A stretch of 64,000 nt of DNA, from the NCBI GenBank assembly GCA_032871835.1, contig CM065298.1:8481596-8545595 (forward strand), written 5' to 3'. Below are positions 34,736-46,624 of this stretch, piece after piece. This DNA is from Dipteronia dyeriana. Its lineage: Eukaryota > Streptophyta > Magnoliopsida > Sapindales > Sapindaceae. Under the pieces are notes generated by a model. The model worked only from the letters and a program-made list of their open reading frames with translations, ran no database searches and was not told the DNA's origin. The position numbers and the translations under genes were made by a program. Positions within the stretch are counted from its first letter, which is position 1. The number at the start of each line of letters is the position of its first letter.

Positions 34736-36393
34736 TGTAACACCCATGTCTTTCAGGCCCAATTGAAAGGCCCAAAAATGAAAAAGAAATAATAATAAAA
34801 AATTGGATAAGCGTGAAGCAGAAAAGCCATCAGGTGAGTAAGCCTAAGTAAATTGCATGGCTGACAAGCATCTGTGAGCTTAGTTAATTAGCTCACAACT
34901 TCAGCTGTGTCCTTCCATAAGTATATATATTAGAGGATAAACATTGTGAGAGCTAGAAAGCAGTAGAATCCAGCGGAAGAAAGGAAAGATGAGAAGTCAG
35001 TGAAGCTCTCTCTCGGGTGATTATAGATTTTAGTTGAATCTTCTTTAATATCCAGTTTCTAATTGGATCTTGTGTGATTGTTAGGAAAAGGAGACAAAGT
35101 AAGGGAACCTAGCATACTCAGTCCGAATTAAGTTTGACGTCTAAGTTGTGAGTGAATTAAGTTTCAGTTTTGTTTTTAACTCAAAAGTTTCCATCTTTAT
35201 GCTTAAGATTAATTGTTGCAAATCTTGTAAGCTTTATTATCTTTTGTGATGGTGATGATACAGAGAACTGAAAGTATATGTTTTATGCTTATATTAGCAT
35301 CCAGAATCAGTTATATTATTTTTATGAATTATCAAGAAGAGATTATGATTTCTACAAAAGCACCATGTATATACCCTTCCCCAGTTATGATTATGGTTGG
35401 CTTTTGGTGCCGTTCTACACATGTGTATGTCATGAGTCGCTCTGCAAGTGCATGACCAAAGAAAGAGAAACAGATTCGCTATGCACTTGTATGACCAGAG
35501 AGTCGCTCTGCCCGAACATGACTAGAGAAAGAGTAATTGAGTCGCTCTGCACGGGTATGACCAGAAGTTATTCATGACTCTGCGTTTGCCCGAAGTAATT
35601 CGGCTTACGTATTGAGGACATCCCTAGGTACGAATTTGATGCAGATTAAGATTTTATAAAGTATATTACTCTTGTTCAGAAAAGAGATGCATTCAGTTTA
35701 TTAAGTTTATTTAGTACGAAAGTAGATATATTATCTTATACCATGTATTACTGAATGCTTATTGTAAAGTGGTTTAGAAAAGTGTTTTTAAAAGTTTTCA
35801 TTCACTCACTAGGCGTTAGCGCTCATCCTTTTGCTCTTAAATATTTATCCAGGTAGCTGCTCGGTTGTGCGGACTTAGAAGTTTTGAGGTGGGTCACTCG
35901 ATGACATCATGAAGCATAAAAGTCCTGCATTTTAAATTTTCATGTACATATTTTGAAATATGAAGTAGGCATGGTCGGGACGGTAGGCATGGTAGGGATG
36001 GTAGGTATGGTCAGAACGTGGTTGGATTTCTACTCGGCCCACTTGACCTACTCGGCCCACATGGCCTATTCAGTCTACTCGGCCTACTCGAATTTCTTAC
36101 TCGGCCTACTCAGATTTCTGGTCGGGACGGACTGATGTGTTAGTTTTTAAAGTGGTCGTTTTTTGGTCCGATCGGTTATTTTTGACAAACTTTTTGTAAC
36201 GAACAAAAATATGAAAAGAAATTGCAATTATGTACATTTTGTACTCTCCAATATTTTCCTTACATTTTTTTATGTTTAAAAGCAAGTATTTTCTATGGAA
36301 ATTTTAGCAGAAAGTTCTTTTATCATGCTAGTAAAAGTTCAGCCCACAGGGTCTCCCTCGTACTCAAGAGAGGAGTCGGAGTGGGTCTTGTCA
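34736..36393 (+). mobile_element. Solo LTR (1,658 bp) nested in copia integrase
   Basis: Same family as 3891-5570: starts TGTAACACCC and ends GTCTTGTCA, flanked by CTTGT and CTTGC (4 of 5 match). Copia sequence continues on both sides. Internal ~27-bp repeats (35430-35570) and the CTCGGCC minisatellite (35965-36130) are present. No internal retrotransposon region. Confidence 0.85.
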
Positions 36394-37284
36394 CTTGCAG
36401 TTTACCTCTCGAATGCAGACACTTTTGCCGTTGACTACTTATGTGCCCAAAACTCTAGAGCTACAGATCCAGATCCTCTCTACCCTCTGCCACTACGGCC
36501 GAACCATAGCCTTCAGTAGTCATGTAAAGAGACTTGTTCTTAGTTCCCTGGGCGACTGTCATAGTTGTTTTCGAGATCTTCCACTTATTACTTGTGAAAG
36601 TCGTCACATAATCGTCTGACGTTAACTGCCTTATGGAGATTAAGTTCTTCCTCTAATCCGGTACGTGCCTCACGTTGTCGAGTTTCCAAACTGACCTATT
36701 CAATTGAATCTTTACATCTCCATTTCTGGTAATGTCGCATGCTTAATCGTCACCAAGATACACCATACCCAAATTTCTAGAGACCTAGTTCTCAAACAAA
36801 TCCCTGTGTGAGGTGGCATGGAATGATGCCCCTGTCTTGCTTTTCAATGAGCAGATAAGGCAGTCGTCTGACTCCTTTGAAATATAATTCACACTGCTCT
36901 TGCCATCGTCCTTCTTGACGTACTTACATTCACTCGAGTAGTGACCTATCTTGCCATAATTCCAGCACTCGATGGCTTTCTTGTTTTGCTGCTGATTACC
37001 CGAATTGTTACCTTGACGATTCCTGGAATTGGATCTTCCTATTGGCTTTGATATACCCCATTGATTTCCATTATGATTCCTATTTCTGCATTTTCTACCT
37101 TCCATGTTCAGTGTTGAAGATGATTCCCTTGATCTCCCTTCACACATCCTGATCTCCTGGGACATAATCATGTTTATGACTTGTTGAAAAACTAACTTTT
37201 CTTTTCCGAATGAATTGGGGATTTATTGACACATCGTGAAATATGTTGTGCATGTTGGGTTTTGTAAAGCCAGAAATCAACCTG
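36394..37284 (-). pseudogene. Copia gag zinc knuckle, protease region and integrase N-terminus (minus strand)
   Basis: The frame at 37171-36785 has a CCHC-type knuckle in which the second Cys is Tyr (CWNYGKIGHYSSEC), then a protease-proximal segment (KSKTGASFHATSHRDLFEN). Decayed GAG_pre-integrase sequence follows to 36394. The gag part extends to ~37284 with stops and is homologous to 38440-38640 of the neighbouring plus-strand copia. Confidence 0.8.
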
Positions 37285-37299
37285 AGGAACAATTTCGAC

Positions 37300-37912
37300 G
37301 GGTGGTGCGGTGCAGACCGCAGTGGAGATAAGGAACCCAAGCTGCGACACACAACGATAGATTCCAGTGGGTTGATGTTGTGTCGAACAATGGCACAGAC
37401 ATAGTACACATACCGCGGTTCAAGGAACGATGTTTTTCAAAGGTGTTGTGTAGTGTTGACCGTGGCACAAACATGTGCCTACACCGAGTGTTCTGAATGA
37501 TGGAGAATAGGAGAAGAATTATGGTTCAGGTTACAGGCAGCAGCTGCGGCCTTGACTGCGGTAATGACGAAATCTATGCTAAATAGGAAAACTTGTGCAA
37601 AAAAAAAAAGTTCCTATAGGGTTTTTGACTTACTCTAGTGTTTTCATATAAAAACTACTATTTCTCATTGATTTAGTAGTGTATAAAGTCTGAGAAAAAT
37701 TGCTAGAGAGATAGAGCAACTTTAGAGAGACTGAAATAGAGACTGAGAGATTGTAATCAACTTTGAAAGTAGTGGATTGAGTGCGGTGCGTTTTGTGGAC
37801 GTAGGTAAATTGTTGAACCACGTAAAACTTTGGTGTCATCTTTTTTTTCTTATTGCTTTCATATTATTTATTTGTGATTGGATTTGTGTGTATCTGATTT
37901 TTCTTAACAACA
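37300..37912 (+). repeat. 5' LTR of truncated copia (~613 bp)
   Basis: Colinear with 39695-40320. Shared landmarks include GTGCCTACACCG, GGAGAATAGGAGAAGAA and GGTAATGACG. Divergence is visibly higher than for the 11801 element (roughly 12-15% by eye). Confidence 0.8.
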
Positions 37913-37914
37913 AT

Positions 37915-37926
37915 TGGTATCAGAGC
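37915..37926 (+). other. Primer-binding site (initiator Met-tRNA type)
   Basis: TGGTATCAGAGC 2 nt downstream of the LTR end. Confidence 0.9.
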
Positions 37927-37980
37927 TCTTGGTTCGATTAGATCTAGGTTTTCTCGAGGTCAATGATTTCGTCACAGAGA

Positions 37981-39640
37981 TGGGATCAGAAAAGGATACG
38001 CACAAAATTGAGAAATTAGATAGGTCAAATTTTAGCTTCTGGAAGATACAGATAGAGGATTATCTGTACCAGAAGGATTTGTACTGCCCGATAAAAGAGA
38101 GGCTAAAGGACATGACCGACAAAGATTGTTCAAAGAAGCATAAACCGAAGAATATGGATGATGATAGTTTTGAACTTCTGGACCGAAAAAGCATTGGGAG
38201 CAATTTGTCTTAGCTTAACGAAGCTGGTTGCTTTCAACGTAATGGATCAACAGATTGCCAAAGATCTAATGAATACTCTATCAGAACTATATGAACAGCC
38301 TTCTGCGGTAAGAAAAGTCTATATTGTCACAAAGTTATCAAGTTTAAAGATGACGGAAGGTCAGAACTTTAAAGAGTTTCTAAATTATATCAACAAAGTG
38401 AAGGATGGGTTATTTTCTTTGTCTATAGGTTTCCATGAGGAGTTATTGGCGGTATTTATGCTCACCCAATTACCAAAAAGTTAGAAGATGATAAGTCAGT
38501 AAATTGTCAACTCATTCGGGAAAGAAAAGCTGAACTTCCAACAGGTTATAAACATGATCATAACCGAAGAGATCAGGTTGCATGAAGAGGAATTAGGGAA
38601 ATCTAAATCTTCAAGACTAAATATGGAAGGTACATTAGGCCGAAATAGAAATTAGAACACGAATCAACGAAGAAGATCAATGTCAAGAGCAAAGTCTAAA
38701 TCCAGGAATCAGGTCAACTATTTGGGAAATCAACAACGAAGAGTGCTGAAATTGTAGTGAGAATGGTCACTTCTCGTATGAATGTAGATCTGAGAAGAAT
38801 GATAAGGGTAAGAGTAGCGTAAATTATGTATCAGAGGAGTCAGGTGACTGCTTCATCTATTCGTTGGAATGTAAGACGAAGTCCTGGGTTATGGATTCGG
38901 GAGCGTCATTCCATACCACACCTCACAGGGAGTTGTTCGAGAAGTACGTCTCTGAATATTTGGTTAAAATGTATCCTGGTGACGATCAATCATGCGATAT
39001 TACCGGGAAGAGAGATGTGAAGATTCAACTGTAAGGGTCAGTTTGGAAACTCAACAATGTGAGGCATATACCATATTTAACGAAGAACTCGATCTTCATT
39101 GGGCAACTAGCGTCAGATGGTTAAATAACAACTTTAACAGGAAATAAGAATGTATCGCTTTACATAACCACAGATGGTTGTAGTTCAATCGCTATGGCGA
39201 AAGGTAAAGTGATCGAAACTTGTGGCACCAAGGGTTTGGGCACATGAGTAGTCAAGGGCTGAACTGTCTGCATTCGAAAGGAAAGTTGCCAGACTTGAAA
39301 AATGTTGATGTTGATTTCTACGAGAGCTGTGTATTGGGAAAATAGAAGTGAGTGAGCTTCAAGAAGACCGGAAGAGTACCAACAAAGAAGAAGCTGAAAT
39401 TAGTACACACCGATGTTTGAGGTACAATTTTAGTTTTATCAATCGGGGGTAAACAGTATTTTGTCACATTCATCGATGAACATTCCAGGAAGGTATGGGA
39501 AGGTATGGGTTTACTTCTTAAAACACAAGTCTGAGGTGTTTGGCGCTTTCAAAAGATGGAAAGCTAGAGTTAAGAACGAGATTGGGTTGAAGATCAAAAA
39601 GCTGCTTTCAGACAATTATAGAGAATATAAAGACAACTAG
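37981..39640 (+). pseudogene. Copia gag, protease and partial integrase relic (plus strand)
   Basis: Gag opens at 37981 (EKLDRSNFSFWKIQIEDYLY), shifts frame near 38190 and runs to a stop at ~38482 (RKVYIVTKLSSLKMTEGQNF). A damaged CCHC knuckle lies at ~38750-38790. The protease active site DSGASFHTT is at ~38892. GAG_pre-integrase and the integrase start follow (LVHTDV at ~39400, then a stop; YFVTFIDEHSRK at ~39455). The integrase breaks off near 39640. Multiple stops. Confidence 0.85.
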
Positions 39641-39694
39641 TTCAAGAAGTTTTGCTACCGGAGCGGGATAAAACTCAGTAGGACGGTTCTTGCG

Positions 39695-40320
39695 CAGGTG
39701 GTGCAGGTGGACTGTGACGGAGATAAGGAGCCCAAGCCGTGACACACACAACGATGGATTCCAATTGGTTGATGCTATGTATACAGCAGTGCGGATATAA
39801 TACACATACCACAATTCAATAAGCGGTGTTTTCTAGAGGTGTTGTGCGGTGTTGATCGCGACAAAGACATGTGCCTACACCGCAGTGTTCTGAGTGGCGG
39901 AGAATAGGAGAAGAACCGCGGTATAGTTCGCGGGTTGCAGCTGCAGCCTAGACCGCGGTAATGACGGAATCAATGCTAAATAGAAAAACTTGTACGAAAA
40001 AGAAAGTACTCATTTAGGGTTTTGGTTTACTCTAGTGTTTCCATATAAATGCTACTATTTTCCATTGTATTTAGTAGTGTGTAAAGTGTGAGAAAAATGG
40101 CTAGAGAGAGAAAGCAATTGTAGAGAGACTAAAACAGAGACAGAGAGATAGAGAGATTGCAATCAACTCAGAAAGTAGTGGATTGAGTGTGGAACACTCC
40201 GTGGACGTAGATAAATTGTTAAACCATGTAAAAGCTTTGGTGTCGTCTTTTACTTTTTATTGTTTTTATATTTTGTTGTTTGTGATTGAATTTGTGTGTA
40301 TGTGATTTTTCTCAACAACA
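39695..40320 (+). repeat. 3' LTR of truncated copia (~626 bp)
   Basis: See the 5' LTR; ends CTCAACAACA at 40320. No polypurine tract is recognisable before it. Confidence 0.75.
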
Positions 40321-41001
40321 GTGAACACTAGTGCGGTTTTTGTTTAACCCGAACACAAATATATATATTGACATTGTCGAGATCTTTAAAGGTCCTTTCA
40401 TCATATAGAATGGCATGAGAATCAAAACTTTCTTAACGGGTGCAATGTTAAAAGAGGTATATCATTTATATCGACACTGAAGATTAAGAGTTAAATTTCC
40501 ATATATAACCCAATTTCTAAATGAACAATTTCAACTTAATCTTTTAGTTTCTTGTTTTTACTATGTTCAACTCTATATATGGCTAGAGTTCTCGCTATTC
40601 CAAATAAGAAACTATACACGTCATCTAAATTATTAAAGCAACCAGATTAAGATTAAATGTTCTACATAAATAATAACAGTCGATAACGGACTTTTAAAAA
40701 TGTTTGCAAAAAAAACAATAATAACACACGGAAATAAGTGCAGAAGTTCTGGTTGGATCTAGAAACCGCACAGTAACCTAAATTACTATACTAAAAAAAT
40801 AAATACTATAAATAAAGCATAACGGTGGATAACGATTTTTTTTAAAAATAAGAATAAAGATTGACTGGTTATGTTATTATTGAACTTTGTTATTATTATT
40901 ATAGCCCTCATGATCCCATTAGCAAGGAAACCAGTGCACTTTTTTTTTTTCACTATATTGTAGGGTTGATTTTCATACTGAGTTTGTGTGTTGTTTTGTA
41001 G
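40321..41001. other. Intergenic, AT-rich; no feature seen
   Basis: Contains a few short TA and AAC/AATA runs only. Confidence 0.5.
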
Positions 41002-41440
41002 TTCTTCAAGGAGTTTCCTCATCCTGATGACAAACAAAGGAACGACCTCGGCACGCAGCTTGGCTTGGAGGGTAGACAAATCTAGTTTTGGTTCTACAAC
41101 AAATGAAGGTAAATTGATTCAACAAATCCTTTATTTTTTTGAATTTCTATGTGGGGTTTTTGTTATGTTTAATGATGAATTGATGAGAATGATGTTTTTG
41201 TTAAACCAGACACAATCAGAACGTCTTGAGAAAGAAATGCTGAAACATGAGGACAGCAGGTTAGAGCAGAGAATAAAATGTTGAAGAAGGTTATGAGGAA
41301 TCCGCCGTGCACCACCTGCTGTAGCTCGGAAGCGTTGACTAGTGGTGGTGGTTGTTGGATCGACTTCCAGATTGAACGACTGTGGTTGGAGAATGCTTAA
41401 TTGAAGGATGAATTCACCAGAATTTGTATTCTTGGGATTT
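41002..41440 (+). pseudogene. HD-ZIP class IV homeobox gene fragment
   Basis: 41002-41108 reads as the second half of a homeodomain of the GLABRA2/ANL2 (HD-ZIP IV) type: FFKEFPHPDDKQRNDL, then LGLEGRQI, a stop (41083-41085) and FWFYNK in recognition helix 3. A GT-AG intron (41109-41209) sits where these genes normally have one, just after the homeodomain. 41210 onward is the zipper-loop-zipper start (TQSERLEKEMLKHED), then, after a frameshift, KVMRNPPCTTCCSSEA and IERLWLENA, matching the family's MRNP..C..C motif and second zipper. The START domain is absent. It is dead: stops, frameshifts, only ~150 codons. The retained intron argues for DNA-level copying rather than retroposition. Confidence 0.82.
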
Positions 41441-41603
41441 GTACCGTAAAGTTTAATGTGAGTAAGGTGACGGGTTAACAACTAGAAAAATTTAATTTGA
41501 ATGAAAACATGCCTCAAGTTTGCCCCAACTTGAATAGAATAAGTTTTTATTTTCAGAAATTCAATTATTCTTTTGATTTGTTAGATCAATTTATACATGG
41601 CAG

Positions 41604-41934
41604 GTATTACGTAACAAACCGGTTGGATGAAAAAATTGACGTGGATAGCTTCAGGGTTGTTCTTATAGAGATTATACCAAACCGGGCTGTGATATTAAAA
41701 ATGAGAATAAGAATACTAACATAAGTCAGTGGGTTATTGACAGAGTTGAAACAGGGGATATGGAACACATTGCTGATCCAAGTTTACAGGGAGATTTTGG
41801 AACTAGCACTGGCTTATGAATGTCATGTTTCGTCGAAAAGGAAAACCATGGATGAGGTAGTGATAGAGTTAAAGGAGTGCTTGGCCATGGAGTTAGCTTG
41901 GAAGAAAGAACCTGGTCAACCCTTGTGGCAGTGA
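41604..41934 (+). pseudogene. Malectin-like receptor kinase pseudogene, exon 8 (kinase C-lobe)
   Basis: Aligns with 22354-22711: [16 protein letters not shown], then a single-codon-scale deletion with frameshift near 41700, [13 protein letters not shown], a ~25-bp deletion near 41805, and the tail [19 protein letters not shown] ending at a TGA at 41932-41934. It is the far end of the copy whose exons 3-6 are at 25585-27916. Lies 533 bp from the convergent MPO1-like copy B, the same arrangement as in the first unit. Confidence 0.9.
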
Positions 41935-42467
41935 ACCTGTTAACTCTTAAGAGTAGTCACCATGAATCTGAATACTTAGCTAGATACTATAATTGAATGC
42001 CTGAGAAGGAAAAACAGAGGAAATACAGGACTAAATTAGCATAGACTTGGTGAAGTAAATGAAAAGTTTAGTATTGTGAACTTCAATGCTAGAGTTCAGT
42101 GATATGCATTTGAATAAAATGTGTTATTCTGCTTCTTAAGTTTGACAATATACTGTTAGTGTAGTACTTATTTCTCAGAGAAATCAACATCAGTAATTGT
42201 TAGATAAAGTTCTAGCAGACTAAATAGAAAAATAACACTCCAACCGAAGCTTGTAACAAGATTCTCAATATTTCATTCAACTTGTGTTTCCTCTTGTTAC
42301 GGAAAACAAAGCATATTCATAGAATTTGAAAACGAACTGTAAAAGAAAAATACTAATTTCATCATTATTGGTGCTATGTTGACTAAAGCCTGCTCTGCTC
42401 TCAGTAGATCTGCTATGCAAGTTGCAAAAGTTGTGCTTCTGCATCAATAGATCATGACTCAATTAAG

Positions 42468-44194
42468 CTAAGAAATTTTCTTTTGGTTTTTGCTCTGCCA
42501 ATTCTTGATTTCAACTTCTATGTTGGCTTGAACGCTTGCATGAAACCCAGGGTACGGTTCATATCCAAAGACTGTTTGGAGAACCTGAAAGAATAATGAA
42601 TTCTTCAAAACTTGTAACCATTTTTTTTTTAATTTAAGTGAGAACCTGAAAAGAAACTCACCTCAAGAAATACACAAAAAGGAGCCATCGCAATGGCTAG
42701 GACAAGGTCTTCAGCTGGTGCTCGTTTCTGCAAAAATGGTATAATATAATGCGACATAGTATTAGCAAAATGGATAAATTTATAGAAACTATTGGGCGGC
42801 TGTACATTTTCCCCTTTAAGATCTTAAATTGTCTCATCTTGAAATTGGTTCTGTAACTGTGTAAAACTGATTGTAAGGTGTGACAATCTAAGATCCTGCA
42901 CAAAAAAATGTAAGGGATCCCACACTGAAACTTATTATACATATAATAAATTGTTTTCGAACTTCTAGAAAACAACTCACCTCCCAAATAGCATGACCCA
43001 AAACCTGTGTTCCAAAACAAAACAACTGAAATGCTAGCACAACCTGAAATGTGTAGATGTCAATAACAGTTTATGTAAGTGGAAGAAATGAGTCAAATAT
43101 GATTCTAATTATTTCTCAGTGTCAATAAACATACGGAGTAAGGGCTGAGGGTTACCTAACAAGAGATTTAATATATGTTTCAATGGATATGTTGGAGGGG
43201 TCTAAATTTATAGAAGTATCTTTGGAGATTTCAAAAAGTTTTCCAGAATTCCAATCTTTTTAAGATATATTTGATATTGCTAACTCCAAAATTCCAGAAA
43301 TATATATCGGATATACGTAAGGTATAAGATGATATTTATTTCCTTGTAACCTACTATACTTCAATATATGAAGGATGAAAAACATGAAATTCAAAACACT
43401 TGAGGACAATGAATCATTAATTTTACTTGTTCTTAGTGACTCACAACTAGAGATTACTGTACAGAGAAGGATGTAAGAATTGTACAGTTTTCCAGGTGAA
43501 CTGAAGTGCTTCTACAGTGATTTAAACTTGATTATCATAACATATATATAGAGATTTGTAATACTTCTTTAGTCATGACTATCCTGGAAGAAAAAATTAG
43601 GACCTTTGTTTTGTAATCTTATAAAACTAACTGTTTACTCTGTGACCTTACAAAACTAAGGACTTGGATTTTTTTTTTAAGTTAATTGAAAGTATACTAA
43701 AAACAAAAATCTTGCACATTGGAATTTATCATGGTTTCTTACTAAAAGCCAATAAAATTAAAAAATAAAATAGCCTGGAGAATCCAGATTTCTTTTCTAT
43801 TTCCAAAAATTCGCAATAACAAGGCAGACAATAAAGTACAAAATACCTTCCAGGCCACAGAGAAGCTAAGCTTGCTAGCAAGTGCACAAGCTCCGATCCA
43901 ACAAGCAATACAGAGCAAAGCAGCCATGGAGCCAGCTTTCTTGTCCAAACATATATAAAGCAAAGCATGAATCATAGCAAATAACAATCCGAAATTCAAA
44001 ACCAACCCAGATGAGAAAAACATCATTTTTTCTGATAAGTCATACACAGGAGGCACAAAATAGAAAAGAACGAGAAAGGCAAAGAACATCGGCCACACGG
44101 AGAAGGTGTGTATGAATTTGTTAACTGTGTTGCTGTGATATGCTAAATAGAAGGCCAAGTGCTTTTCAAGATCAAAAAGTTCGGATTTTCCCAT
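42468..44194 (-). CDS. MPO1-like (DUF962) ER membrane protein, copy B, 4 exons, 197 aa
   Basis: Exons 44194-43847, 43043-42981, 42727-42662 and 42584-42468 have the same structure as copy A, and all splice sites are intact (first donor GTATTT). The DUF962 signature is present (DLEKHLAFYLAYHSNTVNKF). By hand I count about 14 amino-acid differences from copy A over 197 residues (~93% identity), with exon 3 identical, plus one Lys missing after Met1. Hydrophobic helices are conserved. Both copies look functional. Predicted role as copy A: ER-resident 2-hydroxy fatty acid dioxygenase by homology to yeast Mpo1. The intron next to exon 1 lacks the GA/TA microsatellite of copy A. Confidence 0.88.
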
Positions 44195-46620
44195 TATATT
44201 TTCTCAAGAAAGGTGAGAAATGTTTCCGGGATAAGTTGGAGAGGAAAGAAAATGAAGCTACTGGATTTGACACTTTCTTCACTGTGACAACTATACTAAA
44301 ATTCGGTGTTTTGTGTATATTTCTTTGTACATTAGGTATACATTTATGTAATAGCCGGGAACCAAAAGAACTTACATTAAGGAAAGAATGGTCAATGGTC
44401 AATGGTCAGTGGTCAGTGGTCAGTGTAGTCAAAGTAAATCAATTCAACGACGATGATTCTCAGTTTGTATGGATAAAGTTGTTGGCGATCGAAATCCGTA
44501 GATACACAGGAATATACTACCCTCGTCGTCTATTCTAACGTTGTGGACTGATCGCACATTGCCACATAGACTGAAAATTTAGTTTAATTTTTTTTCCCAC
44601 CTACTCATATTTTAACTTTAGTTGGAAATCTTGAACCAACCAAATGTTTCCTATTCGGTTTTTTATAATATACCTTGTACAATGTGTACATGACATGTAC
44701 AGATTTTAAATAAACTTGTTTATTCAACCGACAAATTTCCATAGAAGCAAGAGCATCAACAGTATCCATAAGGAAAGACAAATTTACTGAGGCTCGTATT
44801 AAAATGTGACATAAGAGCACATGCTCCGGAGAAAAACTTGGGTAGTTGAGTGGGAGTGTGGGACAGAGCACCCCGCACCCACTCAAAGCATAAAAGATGA
44901 TAAGGTGCTATCAAGGACACAGTTAGAAAAATTAGTCTGGGCCATTTTACTAAAACAAAATATTCTAGGGTGTAAAGTGAAAAAAAGAGTTTAAAAGTTA
45001 ATGATAATTTTATAAAATTTAAAAGAATTTTGTTAAAAAAGAGAGGAGACAAATTAGGGAAGGGGCATGGCTTCTGTCAGCCCAGAGCAGTTGTTTTTTC
45101 CTTTTTTATTTTGTAAAAAAAAAAAAAAACAAATTAGGGAAGGGGCATGGCTACTGTCAGCCCCGAGCAGTTGGTTTTTTTTTTTTTTCTTTTTTCAAAA
45201 AAGAAAAGAAAAAAACTTAAAAAACCTATAATTGAATAAACAATTCTGTCAATTATATACATATCTCACATCACATGATATGTTTTGAATGAGTAGATAC
45301 ATATGTGATATGTCCCGGTGCTAGCCAAATGTTTCTTGTTTTAATGACACAAAAACTTATTAACATAAAGAAATACATAATTATTCTTTCAATAATAATA
45401 ATAATACCCAATTCACAATTTTCTATAAATTAAATGAATAAATATTTTTTAATAAATAAACAATATATGAGTTTAATTTCTATGTAAAATTTGGTATATT
45501 AATGAAGGATGTAATAGATAAAATTTTAAATTTAGTAGGTGTGTATTTGGATTGAGTTAAACCACACTAAAATATTCTGTTTTTTTTTTGGATTAAAACG
45601 ATTCTTTTCTTTATCTATAGATTGTGACATTGTGTGGATGTATGCTAATATTTTAAAGATTTCAAAGAATAATAATGGTTTATAGTTTATTTTAAACATG
45701 CCAATGTGAGGGTAGGTAGGTATGCTATGCACTTGACACATTCAATTATTATTTATTTATAATAAATTAATATTATTTTTCTGAATAATCAAAATCAATT
45801 TTTTTTTATTAATATTATTTATTCAAATTTAGTGTTTAAATAACATAACAATACTCCATATCAGTATTTTCATTTAAAATGGATTAGATTTACATGAATT
45901 AAATGAATGGACTAAATTGCTGTTACATCATTTGGATACCAAATTTTAATATATATATATAGTTATTAATCTCAGTGGTAAATTCCTACCAAGCCCTTAA
46001 TCCAACAAATACTGGTCCACTGGTTCTCTCTCTCATCCAACCGAGAACAACTGAATATATAATTGAATTGTTTATGTCAAATTATAGGGAAAATATCTAA
46101 TAAAGTTGGATTATTCTTTTTGTGGCAGTATTTTATATCAAATCATGTTAAGAGATAGGGCTTTGTAATTGTGATTGTTTAGTGCAAAATTCTTTAATAT
46201 ATATATCTTAGAAGTTACACATTTCGTGATTAGTTAATTTTAATGAACGTACCAATGTACAGTGCACATGTATTTTGTTTTTCTGAAATATGATAAAGAG
46301 TGGGTTCAACGTATATACGTGAGGATATGTTGTCTATCAAGATAAAACGTCATACGTACGGTCCAAATATCAACTCCTACGATACAAGGGAGGGCAAAGT
46401 GAAACTCAAACCCTCCACGTAATTAAAACTTTGGATAATGGTCTTTTATTTATTCAAGACTTTGGGCAATTTTATATTTCTGAAGGGGCGTGATCATTTG
46501 GTATGTTATTCGATTAAAATATTGAAATAAATTTTGTAAATTTGGGTTTTTTTTTATAAATATAACACTTATAAGTATGAAGACTCGAAACCGAAACATA
46601 CTAGATTGAATGTTACCAAC
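44195..46620. other. Intergenic; upstream of MPO1-like copy B
   Basis: 44389-44425 has a short GGTCAGT/GGTCAAT run. 45050-45175 is a tandem duplication of ~75 bp. The rest is A/T-rich with no coding signal. Confidence 0.5.
45050..45175 (+). repeat. Tandem duplication (~75-bp unit)
   Basis: ACAAATTAGGGAAGGGGCAT at 45049 and 45130, each followed by GGCT.CTGTCAGCCC.GAGCAG and a T-rich stretch. Confidence 0.85.
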
Positions 46621-46624
46621 CCAC

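Larger units (their letters stand above)
31682..37284 (-). mobile_element. Ty1/copia retrotransposon on minus strand, 5' end missing, split by a solo LTR
   Basis: The 3' LTR (31682-32046) is followed on the minus strand by RNase H, RT, integrase, protease-proximal and gag sequences in copia order, reaching gag at ~37284, where the plus-strand copia begins. The 1.66-kb solo LTR at 34736-36393 interrupts the integrase. No 5' LTR or PBS is left. Its gag/protease part resembles that of the adjoining plus-strand element. Confidence 0.85.
37285..40320 (+). mobile_element. Truncated Ty1/copia element on plus strand (no RT/RNase H)
   Basis: Two long direct repeats (~37300-37912 and ~39695-40320, both ending CAACAACA) act as LTRs. 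A primer-binding site follows the first. Between them lie gag, protease and the first part of integrase; RT and RNase H are absent, the integrase running straight into the 3' LTR. The LTR starts lack a clear TG, so both left ends may be damaged. It abuts a related copia in the opposite orientation. Confidence 0.8.
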
